Below, piece by piece: positions 1-5,345 of a stretch of 5,345 nt of DNA. The stretch spans positions 2,045 to 7,389 of the forward strand of contig DFLE01000044.1 of assembly GCA_002373375.1 (NCBI GenBank), in the 5' to 3' direction. The first letter of the stretch is position 1. Each line of letters opens with the position of its first letter. The DNA is from Prevotellaceae bacterium UBA3627 (GTDB taxonomy: Bacteria > Bacteroidota > Bacteroidia > Bacteroidales > Bacteroidaceae). The position numbers were made by a program, and so were the translations under genes. The notes under the pieces are model-generated. The model was not told where the DNA came from and ran no database searches. It saw nothing but the letters and a program-made list of their open reading frames with translations.

Positions 1-237
1 TACTCCATGGTAGGAACAGCCTTTCCTGTCTTCGCCATGGATGCTCCATTACAGACGCTGTCATGGCTCTTCCCCATGCGACATTACTACATCATCTATC
101 AGTTGTGCGTCTTCAACACCTATCCGCTGACAGATGTATGGCCTCACGTTCTCGCGCTCATCATCTTCGCCATGCTGCCCATTTTCGTGGCACGCAGGAT
201 AAAAAAGACATTCCTCACCTATGGCTACGTGGCATAA
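1..237 (+). CDS. ABC-2 type transporter permease, C-terminal fragment (5' end outside window)
   Basis: The reading frame is open from base 1 and ends at TAA 235-237, giving the last 78 residues of a protein that starts upstream; the first ATG in view (base 7) is probably internal. The visible part contains the segment GTAFPVFAMDAPLQ followed by LSWLFPMRHY, which resembles the 'F-P-x-x-x-M-P ... LFP-x-x-H/Y' stretch that precedes the last membrane helix in ABC-2 permeases. A hydrophobic helix follows (about LALIIFAMLPIFVA), then a basic cytoplasmic tail with ARRIKK. ABC-2 permeases form the membrane channel of ATP-driven exporters. A second permease of the same family begins 43 bases downstream on the same strand, the usual arrangement of paired permeases in one export operon. 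Family assignment is from a short C-terminal piece plus context; substrate is unknown. Confidence 0.75.
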   Translation, partial: YSMVGTAFPVFAMDAPLQTLSWLFPMRHYYIIYQLCVFNTYPLTDVWPHVLALIIFAMLPIFVARRIKKTFLTYGYVA

Positions 238-280
238 GGAAGTATAAATCTCATAAAACTCAAAGAGGTAATATCGCATA

Positions 281-1450
281 ATGAATTTCATATTAGGATA
301 TTTCGACAATATAGTAAGCGAGCTGAAGGCCATAGCCAAGGATGAGGGAGTGTTGCTCTTCTTCATAATCTTGCCGATAGCCTATCCGCTGATATACTCA
401 TGGATATACAATAACGAGGTGGTGAGAGAGGTGCCTGTGGTGCTGGTAGATGACTCCCACTCGGCCCAGAGCCGCGAGTTCGCCCGCAAGTTTGATGCCT
501 CGCCCGATGTCAGCATAGCGCTGCGCACAGGCACCGTCAACGAAGCCCGCGACCTCATAGGCCACGGCAAGGCTTACGGCATACTCTATTTCCCACGCGA
601 CTTCGCCACCAACATAGGGCGCATGGAGCAGAGCCATGTGACCATATACTGTGACATGAGCTATATGCTTACATACAAAGCCATACTGCAGTCCACCACC
701 GCCGTCGCAATGGAGATGGGTACGGAAGTGCAGAAGCAGCTGCTGGGCAACCACACCAAGCGCGAGGACGATATAGCCACCCGTCCGCTGGACTTTGACG
801 AAGTGCCGATCTTCAACACCACAGCAGGCTACGGCAACTTCATCCTGCCTGGCGTACTTGTACTCATAATACAACAGGCCATGCTACTCGGTGTAGGCAT
901 GATAGCCGGCACACGCCGTGAGGAACGTCTGGCCAACCCCTACCCCACCTCACTGCATGGCTGGCACAGCTGGTTAACGGCCACACAGACCCTTGCCGGA
1001 CAGTCCACCGCCTACCTGCTCATCTTCAGTGTGATGCTGGCATGGGTATCACTGGCAGTACCCCATATCTTCGGTTTCGTCTCCATGGTACACGCATGGG
1101 ACCTGCTGCTGTTCTTCACTCCCTACCTGCTGGCGTGCGTATTCTTCGCCACCACATTCAGTGCGCTCGTGCGCTACCGCGAGAGTGTCATGCTCATAGT
1201 GGTATTCATGTCGGTGCCGCTGCTGTTCATGTCGGGAGTAAGCTGGCCGCAGAGCAACATCCCCGGAGTATGGCAAGGTGTGTCATGCCTCTTCCCCAGT
1301 ACCTTCTGCATACGCGGTTTCGTGCGCATGAGCAGTATGGGTGCACTGCTCGGCGACGTACAAACTGAATATCACTCCATGTGGCTGCAGGTTGCCGTCT
1401 ATGGTGTCTTCGCCCTCATCATAACAAAACTGAGGACAAGGATGACATAA
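281..1450 (+). CDS. ABC-2 type transporter permease (YhiI/YbhS/YbhR-like exporter subunit)
   Basis: This 389-residue membrane protein has the layout of full-length ABC-2 permeases: one N-terminal helix (about residues 24-43), a large extracytoplasmic domain (about 45-180), then five helices (about 186-210, 243-265, 273-297, 301-320 and 367-383). The conserved late segment is visible as FMSGVSWPQSNIPGVW (316-331) followed by LFPST (337-341). It should pair with the preceding permease and an ATPase encoded upstream to export a small molecule, lipid or drug across the inner membrane; the substrate cannot be read from sequence. The ATG at 281 gives the N-terminal helix expected for the family; a weak AGAGG lies at 264-268, a rather long 12 bases away. 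It follows the upstream permease by 43 bases, so co-transcription is likely. A 281-base gap follows, so it is probably the last gene of its operon. Confidence 0.85.
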   Translation: MNFILGYFDNIVSELKAIAKDEGVLLFFIILPIAYPLIYSWIYNNEVVREVPVVLVDDSHSAQSREFARKFDASPDVSIALRTGTVNEARDLIGHGKAYGILYFPRDFATNIGRMEQSHVTIYCDMSYMLTYKAILQSTTAVAMEMGTEVQKQLLGNHTKREDDIATRPLDFDEVPIFNTTAGYGNFILPGVLVLIIQQAMLLGVGMIAGTRREERLANPYPTSLHGWHSWLTATQTLAGQSTAYLLIFSVMLAWVSLAVPHIFGFVSMVHAWDLLLFFTPYLLACVFFATTFSALVRYRESVMLIVVFMSVPLLFMSGVSWPQSNIPGVWQGVSCLFPSTFCIRGFVRMSSMGALLGDVQTEYHSMWLQVAVYGVFALIITKLRTRMT

Positions 1451-1571
1451 GCCCATGAAAGGAAAGCACAGCAACACTGGGCAATATATCCCGCCACACT
1501 GCGTTGATTTATCAGAGGAGTTCAAGTTTCGCAAGTGCTCAACTTGTTGGGTTATCAGGTTCTTGCTTAGG

Positions 1572-1587
1572 CAAGCATTCATGCTTG
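1572..1587. other. Short perfect hairpin CAAGCAT-TC-ATGCTTG
   Basis: A 7-base perfect inverted repeat surrounds a 2-base centre, so in RNA it would more realistically form 6 pairs with a 4-base loop. It sits at the apex of the larger inverted repeat and competes with the neighbouring CTTGC/GCAAG stem, because the two share bases 1572-1575. There is no following T-run, so it is not a standard intrinsic terminator. Confidence 0.45.
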
Positions 1588-1589
1588 AG

Positions 1590-1622
1590 CTTGTCTCAAA
1601 ACCTCAACGAAACTGAACTTTG
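1590..1622 (+). promoter_or_regulatory. Possible weak Bacteroidales-type promoter for the export gene
   Basis: Bacteroidales promoters recognised by the primary sigma factor have TTTG near -33 and TAnnTTTG near -7. Here CTTG (1590-1593) and GAACTTTG (1615-1622) each match with one mismatch, separated by 21 bases. If used, transcription would start near 1630 and the purine heptamer array would lie in the 5' untranslated leader. The match overlaps the inverted repeat and could be chance. Confidence 0.2.
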
Positions 1623-1642
1623 CGAAAGTTGAGTCAGAGGGA

Positions 1643-1684
1643 GTAGAGGGAAGGGAGAAGAGAGAAGAGGGAAGAGGGAAGAGG
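1643..1684. repeat. Heptanucleotide tandem array, consensus GAAGAGG, six units
   Basis: Six consecutive 7-base units fill this stretch. The last three (1664-1670, 1671-1677, 1678-1684) are identical GAAGAGG; the earlier ones are GTAGAGG, GAAGGGA and GAAGAGA. Bases 1645-1686 are all purines. The array ends 47 bases before the export-protein start codon. Identical adjacent copies make it prone to slipped-strand length change, which would alter promoter or leader spacing rather than a reading frame. Confidence 0.8.
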
Positions 1685-1731
1685 GATTAAAGAATAAGAA
1701 ATAACATTTAGAGCAAGATATAAGACATAAG

Positions 1732-4281
1732 ATGAAAAAGTTTATTCTCACAGCACTATTCTGTATCACAGGCATAACAACCACTTGGGCACAATCAAGC
1801 ATGACTGATGACCAGGTGATGCAATATATCATCAGGGAGCGCTCCGCCGGCACATCACAGGCGCAGATTGTAACCAAGCTGATGCAGAAAGGTGTTGACA
1901 TCTCTCAGATACGCCGCGTACGCGACAAATACCAGAAGCAGATAAACGAGAAAGGCGCCGGAGCGGCGGCCGACGCGGCTGTCAACGACACCGAGAGGAT
2001 GATGCGTAAGGGTACCAACACGAAGAGAGAGCGCAGCGCGATGACTAATGAGGAGAAAGAGGAACTGACCACCACACAACGCAGACGACAGACCAATAAG
2101 GAAGCCGGCAATGTGACAGCGGACAAGCCTTCCACTCAGTATTTCTCTGAGCGTATGAACGAGTTGACCGAGGACGATGTGGACTTCGCGTTTAACGACA
2201 AAGAGGATGCCAATTACAACGAGCAGCTCTTCAACGGCAAGCGCGTCTTTGGCCGTGACATATTCAACAAGGACAACCTCACTTTTGAACCAGCCATGAA
2301 TATCGCCACGCCACAGAACTATGTGCTGGGTCCTGGCGACAATGTAAAAGTTGACATCTATGGAGCCTCACAAGCCTCAAACGTATATACCATAAGTCCC
2401 GACGGCGACATCACCATCAGCGGCTACGGTCCAGTGAACGTCAGCGGACTGACGATGGCGCAGGCTCAGGCCAAGCTGCGCAGCACGCTGGGCAGCCGCT
2501 ACAGCAGTAGCAACATAAAAGCCGGCTTAGGACAGACACGCACCATCACCATCAATGTCATGGGCGAGGTACAGGCGCCAGGCACCTACACACTCTCTGC
2601 CTTTGCCAGCGTCTTCCATGCGCTGTATATGGCTGGCGGTGTAAGCGAGATAGGTACACTGCGTAACATCAAGGTATATCGCAACGGCAGACTCGTATCT
2701 TCTGTCGATGTATATGACTATATCCTCAACGGAAAGCTGACAGGCAACATCCGTCTGGCAGACAACGACGTTATAGTAGTAGGTCCATACGACTGCATGG
2801 TAGAAGTGACAGGCAACGTAAAGCGCCCTATGTACTATGAGATGAAGAAAACCGAGAGCGTCAGCTCCGCACTGAAATATGCAGGCGGCTTCACCAGCGA
2901 TGCCTACACCAAGTCACTGAGGGTTACACGCAAGAACGGTAACAAGATGACGGTATTCAACGTCGGCGAATTTGACATGACTTCATTCAAAGTATCTGAC
3001 GGAGACATCGTAAGCGCAGAGACCATCATCACCCGCTATGAGAACATGGTAGAGATAAAAGGTGCCGTATTCCGTCCCGGCATGTACCAGTTAGGAGGCG
3101 ACATCACCACCGTAGGTACATTGCTCAAAGCCTGCGAGGGCGTTACAGAGGAGGCTTTCACCAACCGCGCCGTAATGCACCGTATGAATACAGACCGCAC
3201 ACTGAAGGTCATCAGCGTTGATGTGAAAGGCATATTGGCAGGAACCACACCAGATATCTCCCTGCAAAACGAGGACGTACTGTTCATTCCTACCAAGAGC
3301 GAGATGCAGAACGACCGTACACTGACCATACACGGCGAGGTAATGTATCCTGGCGAGTATCACTATGCCGACAATGAGACGCTGGAGGACTTCATTCTTC
3401 AGGCCGGAGGACTGAAAGAGACAGCCTCCACCGTGAAGGTTGACGTATCCCGCCGCATATATGCCCCCAAGGCTCTTAACACAGACAGCATCATAGCCAA
3501 GACCTATAGTTTCGCGCTGAAAGAGGGCTTCGTCATCGACGGCGAGCCAGGCTTCATCCTTGAGCCTTACGACCAGGTATACGTACGCCGCTCACCCGGA
3601 TATGAGACTCAGCAGAACGTGATGGTGGAGGGCGAGGTGAACTTCCCCGGCACATACGCGCTGAGCAAGCGTCAGACACGCCTGTCAGACGTGATAAAGG
3701 CAGCGGGCAACCCTAACAGCATGGCATACGTGAAGGGTGCGCGCCTTGAACGCCGCATCACCGACGAGGAGCGCCTGCGTATGCAGGAGGTAATAAAGAT
3801 GACAAAGATGCAAGGTGGTCAAGGCGACTCTATCGACGTGAACAAGATTGACTTCGGCGACCGCTACTACGTGGGCATACAACTTGACAAAGCCATCGAG
3901 AACCCAGGCTCTGACTACGACATGATACTGCGTGACGGCGACCGCATCATAGTACCACAATACATCAACACTGTGAAGATCAGCGGCGACGTGCTCTATC
4001 CTAACACCGTGCTCTACAAGAAAGGCGAGAAGGCGAAATACTACGTAAACCAGGCTGGCGGCTTCGGTTCAAACGCAAAGAAGAGCCACACCTATATCGT
4101 ACACATGAACGGCACAGTAAACCAGATGGGCAAGGGCGACCGCCCTACTCCTGGTTGTGAGATTATCGTACCTACAAAGCCTGCGCGTGACGCAACGAAG
4201 CTGACACAGTACCTCGCCATAGGCACCTCTACAGCGTCTATAGCAACCATGATAGCAACAATAGCGAACCTCGTAAAATAA
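1732..4281 (+). CDS. Polysaccharide export protein with poly-export domain and multiple SLBB domains (Wza-related)
   Basis: This 849-residue protein belongs to the Wza-related outer-membrane polysaccharide export family, which forms the exit channel for capsule or exopolysaccharide. Residues 1-20 form a signal peptide with likely cleavage after TWA before Q21. Residues 24-70 are a helical motif, and 71-165 a charged, poorly conserved linker. The poly-export domain spans about 192-272, with the family signature YVLGPGDNVKVDIYG (197-211) and SPDGDITISGYG (222-233). About six SLBB beta-grasp repeats follow, each opening with a G-x-V-x-x-P-G-x-Y-like strand: near 273-351, 356-429, 439-519, 529-617, 629-743 and 746-814. 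The fifth is enlarged and the sixth lacks the usual G-x-Y. Residues 825-846 are a hydrophobic C-terminal helix, possibly membrane-spanning as in Wza. E. coli Wza is under half this length, but long multi-SLBB forms are known in Bacteroidetes. No lipobox is visible. The ATG at 1732 is chosen for its signal peptide; no Shine-Dalgarno is evident. The downstream ugd-like gene supports a capsule role. Confidence 0.9.
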   Translation: MKKFILTALFCITGITTTWAQSSMTDDQVMQYIIRERSAGTSQAQIVTKLMQKGVDISQIRRVRDKYQKQINEKGAGAAADAAVNDTERMMRKGTNTKRERSAMTNEEKEELTTTQRRRQTNKEAGNVTADKPSTQYFSERMNELTEDDVDFAFNDKEDANYNEQLFNGKRVFGRDIFNKDNLTFEPAMNIATPQNYVLGPGDNVKVDIYGASQASNVYTISPDGDITISGYGPVNVSGLTMAQAQAKLRSTLGSRYSSSNIKAGLGQTRTITINVMGEVQAPGTYTLSAFASVFHALYMAGGVSEIGTLRNIKVYRNGRLVSSVDVYDYILNGKLTGNIRLADNDVIVVGPYDCMVEVTGNVKRPMYYEMKKTESVSSALKYAGGFTSDAYTKSLRVTRKNGNKMTVFNVGEFDMTSFKVSDGDIVSAETIITRYENMVEIKGAVFRPGMYQLGGDITTVGTLLKACEGVTEEAFTNRAVMHRMNTDRTLKVISVDVKGILAGTTPDISLQNEDVLFIPTKSEMQNDRTLTIHGEVMYPGEYHYADNETLEDFILQAGGLKETASTVKVDVSRRIYAPKALNTDSIIAKTYSFALKEGFVIDGEPGFILEPYDQVYVRRSPGYETQQNVMVEGEVNFPGTYALSKRQTRLSDVIKAAGNPNSMAYVKGARLERRITDEERLRMQEVIKMTKMQGGQGDSIDVNKIDFGDRYYVGIQLDKAIENPGSDYDMILRDGDRIIVPQYINTVKISGDVLYPNTVLYKKGEKAKYYVNQAGGFGSNAKKSHTYIVHMNGTVNQMGKGDRPTPGCEIIVPTKPARDATKLTQYLAIGTSTASIATMIATIANLVK

Positions 4282-4288
4282 ATTTTAA

Positions 4289-4316
4289 GTTATGAATTAT
4301 GAATTATGAGTTATGA
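4289..4316. repeat. Heptamer array RTTATGA x4 (inverted relative to TCATAAC array)
   Basis: Beginning 7 bases after the export-gene stop codon, four contiguous 7-base units read GTTATGA, ATTATGA, ATTATGA, GTTATGA. They are the reverse complement of the TCATAAC/TCATAAT units further on. A local 10-base perfect stem is possible between 4309-4318 and 4335-4344 with a 16-base loop. Confidence 0.85.
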
Positions 4317-4336
4317 GTGTCCTCTGAAGAAGAAAC

Positions 4337-4433
4337 TCATAACTTTGAATAACATTAACTCATAACTTAGAATAACAACAACTCATAACTCATAGCTCAT
4401 AACTTTGAATAACAATAACTCATAATCTTGAAC
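4337..4433. repeat. Composite repeat: three 23-base units with interspersed TCATAAC heptamers
   Basis: Three 23-base units start with TCATAACTT and continue with GAATAACA and end in AAC: 4337-4359, 4360-4382 and 4397-4419. The first and third differ at one position, and the second differs from the first at three. Between the second and third lie two bare heptamers, TCATAAC (4383-4389) and TCATAGC (4390-4396). A degenerate 14-base unit (4420-4433) links to the final heptamer array. The 23-base unit looks like a heptamer with a 16-base extension. Not a CRISPR: units are contiguous and there are no unique spacers. Confidence 0.85.
4340..4407 (+). promoter_or_regulatory. Two exact TAnnTTTG (-7 box) matches within the repeats
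   Basis: TAACTTTG at 4340-4347 and again at 4400-4407 match the Bacteroidales -7 consensus TAnnTTTG exactly. Neither has a TTTG at the expected distance upstream, and both are by-products of the 23-base repeat unit, so use as promoters for the downstream dehydrogenase is only a possibility. Confidence 0.2.
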
Positions 4434-4461
4434 CCATAACTCATAACTCATAACTCATAAC
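4434..4461. repeat. Heptamer array TCATAAC x4 abutting the ugd start codon
   Basis: Four contiguous 7-base units, CCATAAC then three perfect TCATAAC (4441-4447, 4448-4454, 4455-4461), end one base before the ATG at 4463. The 28 bases are complementary at 25 positions to the RTTATGA array at 4289-4316. The array occupies the place where a ribosome binding site would be and no Shine-Dalgarno is present. Confidence 0.85.
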
Positions 4462-4462
4462 T

Positions 4463-5345
4463 ATGAAGATAGCAGTAGCAGGAACAGGATACGTAGGTCT
4501 GAGCATGGCCACACTCCTGTCACAGCATCACGAGGTGATGGCTGTGGACGTGATACCCGAGAAAGTTGAGAAAATCAACCGCCGCGAGTCTCCTATACAG
4601 GACGAGTATATAGAGAAGTTCTTCCGCGAGAAGCAACTGAACCTCACCGCCACACTTGACGGTGCGGCGGCATACAAGGATGCCGACTTCGTGATAATAG
4701 CCGCACCTACCAACTATGATCCCGTGACAAATTATTTCGACACGCACCACATAGAGGACGTTATAGACCTTGTGCTGTCAACGGGCAGCCATGCCGTCAT
4801 GGTGATAAAGAGCACCATCCCCGTGGGTTACACACGCTCGCTCTACGTGAAGTACGCACAGAAGTTCAAGGCAGAGGGCAAGGATTCATCCGCAAAGCTG
4901 CGCCTGCTCTTCTCACCAGAATTCCTGCGTGAGAGCAAGGCACTGTATGACAACCTCTACCCCTCACGCATCATAGTAGGCTACCCCAAACTCATAAATG
5001 ACGAAGACAACTCCGAGGAGAACGAGGCAATAAAGGCCATAGCAGGTAACCATCTTGAGGATGCCGCGCACACCTTCGCCAGCCTGTTGCAAGAAGGAGC
5101 AGAGAAGCAGGACATCCCCACCCTTTTCATGGGTATGAAAGAGGCAGAGGCTGTAAAACTGTTCGCCAACACCTACCTCGCCCTGCGCGTGTCATATTTC
5201 AATGAGCTTGACACCTATGCAGAACTCAAGGGTCTGGACACACAAGCCATCATCAATGGTGTAGGACTCGACCCACGTATCGGCACCCACTACAACAACC
5301 CTTCATTCGGCTACGGCGGCTACTGTCTGCCTAAGGACACCAAGC
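4463..5345 (+). CDS. ugd: UDP-glucose 6-dehydrogenase, C-terminally cut by window end
   Basis: This enzyme oxidises UDP-glucose to UDP-glucuronate with two NAD+, supplying an acidic sugar donor for capsule or exopolysaccharide. The visible 294 residues are collinear with the short E. coli-type Ugd. They contain the Rossmann motif GTGYVG (7-12), the NAD-ribose acidic residue D29 after the second strand, APTNYD (81-86), KSTIPVG (116-122), FSPEFLRE (150-157), EAVKLFANTYLA (229-240, with the conserved K232 and N236) and GYGGYCLPKDTK (283-294), which carries the catalytic cysteine C288 and D292. The frame is open at the window edge; the UDP-binding C-terminal domain, roughly the last quarter to third, is missing. 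Compared from memory with E. coli Ugd, extra residues occur near 132-146 and 174-202. The ATG at 4463 puts the Rossmann motif at the usual place. It lies 181 bases after the export gene on the same strand, consistent with one polysaccharide locus. UDP-N-acetyl-mannosamine and GDP-mannose dehydrogenases are relatives, but the overall match favours Ugd. Confidence 0.93.
   Translation, partial: MKIAVAGTGYVGLSMATLLSQHHEVMAVDVIPEKVEKINRRESPIQDEYIEKFFREKQLNLTATLDGAAAYKDADFVIIAAPTNYDPVTNYFDTHHIEDVIDLVLSTGSHAVMVIKSTIPVGYTRSLYVKYAQKFKAEGKDSSAKLRLLFSPEFLRESKALYDNLYPSRIIVGYPKLINDEDNSEENEAIKAIAGNHLEDAAHTFASLLQEGAEKQDIPTLFMGMKEAEAVKLFANTYLALRVSYFNELDTYAELKGLDTQAIINGVGLDPRIGTHYNNPSFGYGGYCLPKDTK

Larger units (their letters stand above)
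1517..1635. repeat. Nested imperfect inverted repeat with internal hairpins
   Basis: The left arm (about 1517-1553) and right arm (about 1600-1635) are imperfect reverse complements. Anchors are TTTCGCAA at 1527-1534 against TTGCGAAA at 1620-1627, and GTTGGGTT at 1546-1553 against AACCTCAAC at 1600-1608 with one bulge. Smaller perfect stems sit inside or in the arms: CAAGT/ACTTG (1532-1536, 1542-1546), CTTGC/GCAAG (1562-1566, 1571-1575), CAAGCAT/ATGCTTG (1572-1578, 1581-1587) and AACTTT/AAAGTT (1616-1621, 1625-1630). It may be a terminator, a structured leader or a dispersed palindromic intergenic element; sequence alone does not decide. Confidence 0.5.
1451..1731. other. 281-base intergenic region between exporter operon and polysaccharide genes
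   Basis: No convincing gene is present in this gap. It contains, in order, a weak GCCCA/TGGGC pair (1451-1455 with 1478-1482), a nested inverted-repeat element (about 1517-1635), a heptanucleotide purine array (1643-1684) and an AT-rich stretch leading to the ATG at 1732. No hairpin followed by a T-run, as in a classical intrinsic terminator, is seen. A minus-strand open frame covering 1596-1901 translates the purine array as low-complexity Leu/Pro/Ser and is not credible. Confidence 0.7.

Noticed and set aside
61..366. 101-residue minus-strand open frame across the two permease genes
   Set aside because: Antisense to two collinear family members with intact frames; no domain or plausible composition.
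398..874. 158-residue minus-strand open frame
   Set aside because: It lies wholly antisense to the well-supported permease gene and has no recognisable domain; it is a coding shadow.
1451..1482. GCCCA/TGGGC pair as terminator of the permease operon
   Set aside because: Only five pairs around a 22-base loop and no T-run afterwards; likely chance.
1283..1582. 99-residue minus-strand open frame spanning the permease 3' end and the gap
   Set aside because: Mostly antisense to the permease C-terminus, with its start inside the inverted-repeat element and no recognisable motif.
1596..1901. 101-residue minus-strand open frame reaching into the intergenic gap
   Set aside because: Half of it is antisense to the export protein's signal-peptide region and the rest is low-complexity Leu/Pro/Ser from the purine heptamer array.
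4337..4461. Possible CRISPR array because of regularly spaced repeats
   Set aside because: The 7- and 23-base units are contiguous and the material between cores is itself repeated; no unique spacers of 25-40 bases and no cas genes are present.
4289..4461. Inverted arrays as terminal repeats of an insertion sequence or MITE
   Set aside because: No target-site duplication can be recognised, the interior is made of the same repeat unit, and the ends are simple tandem heptamers rather than defined transposon ends.

Overview
The window looks like a chromosomal piece of a Bacteroidales bacterium, most likely Prevotella-like. This rests on the very long multi-SLBB polysaccharide export protein, the near absence of Shine-Dalgarno sequences before the genes, and AT-rich repeat-laden intergenic DNA between fairly GC-balanced genes. 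No rRNA or other phylogenetic marker is present, so the genus is an inference. All genes supported here lie on the + strand.

Layout: (1) bases 1-237 are the C-terminal end of an ABC-2 type transporter permease; (2) 281-1450 is a second complete ABC-2 permease, so the pair forms the end of an export operon whose ATPase and any HlyD-type adaptor would lie upstream; (3) 1451-1731 is a 281-base gap with a nested inverted-repeat element, a purine-only heptanucleotide tandem array and a possible weak promoter; (4) 1732-4281 encodes an 849-residue secreted polysaccharide export protein with one poly-export domain and about six SLBB repeats; (5) 4282-4462 is a 181-base gap built almost wholly from a TCATAAC heptamer, its inverted copies and a 23-base expanded unit; (6) 4463 to the window end is a UDP-glucose 6-dehydrogenase (Ugd) lacking only its C-terminal part.

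Genes 4 and 6 suggest the start of a capsule or exopolysaccharide locus: Ugd would supply UDP-glucuronate as a sugar donor and the SLBB protein would form the outer-membrane/periplasmic exit for the polymer. The ABC-2 permease pair resembles the drug/lipid exporter type and is separated by a long structured gap, so it is probably a distinct transcription unit.

The protein-coding content belongs to known families. The most unusual signals are in the two intergenic gaps: both upstream regions of the polysaccharide genes carry 7-base-period repeats, and the one before ugd runs directly into the start codon and could fold against an inverted array just after the export gene.
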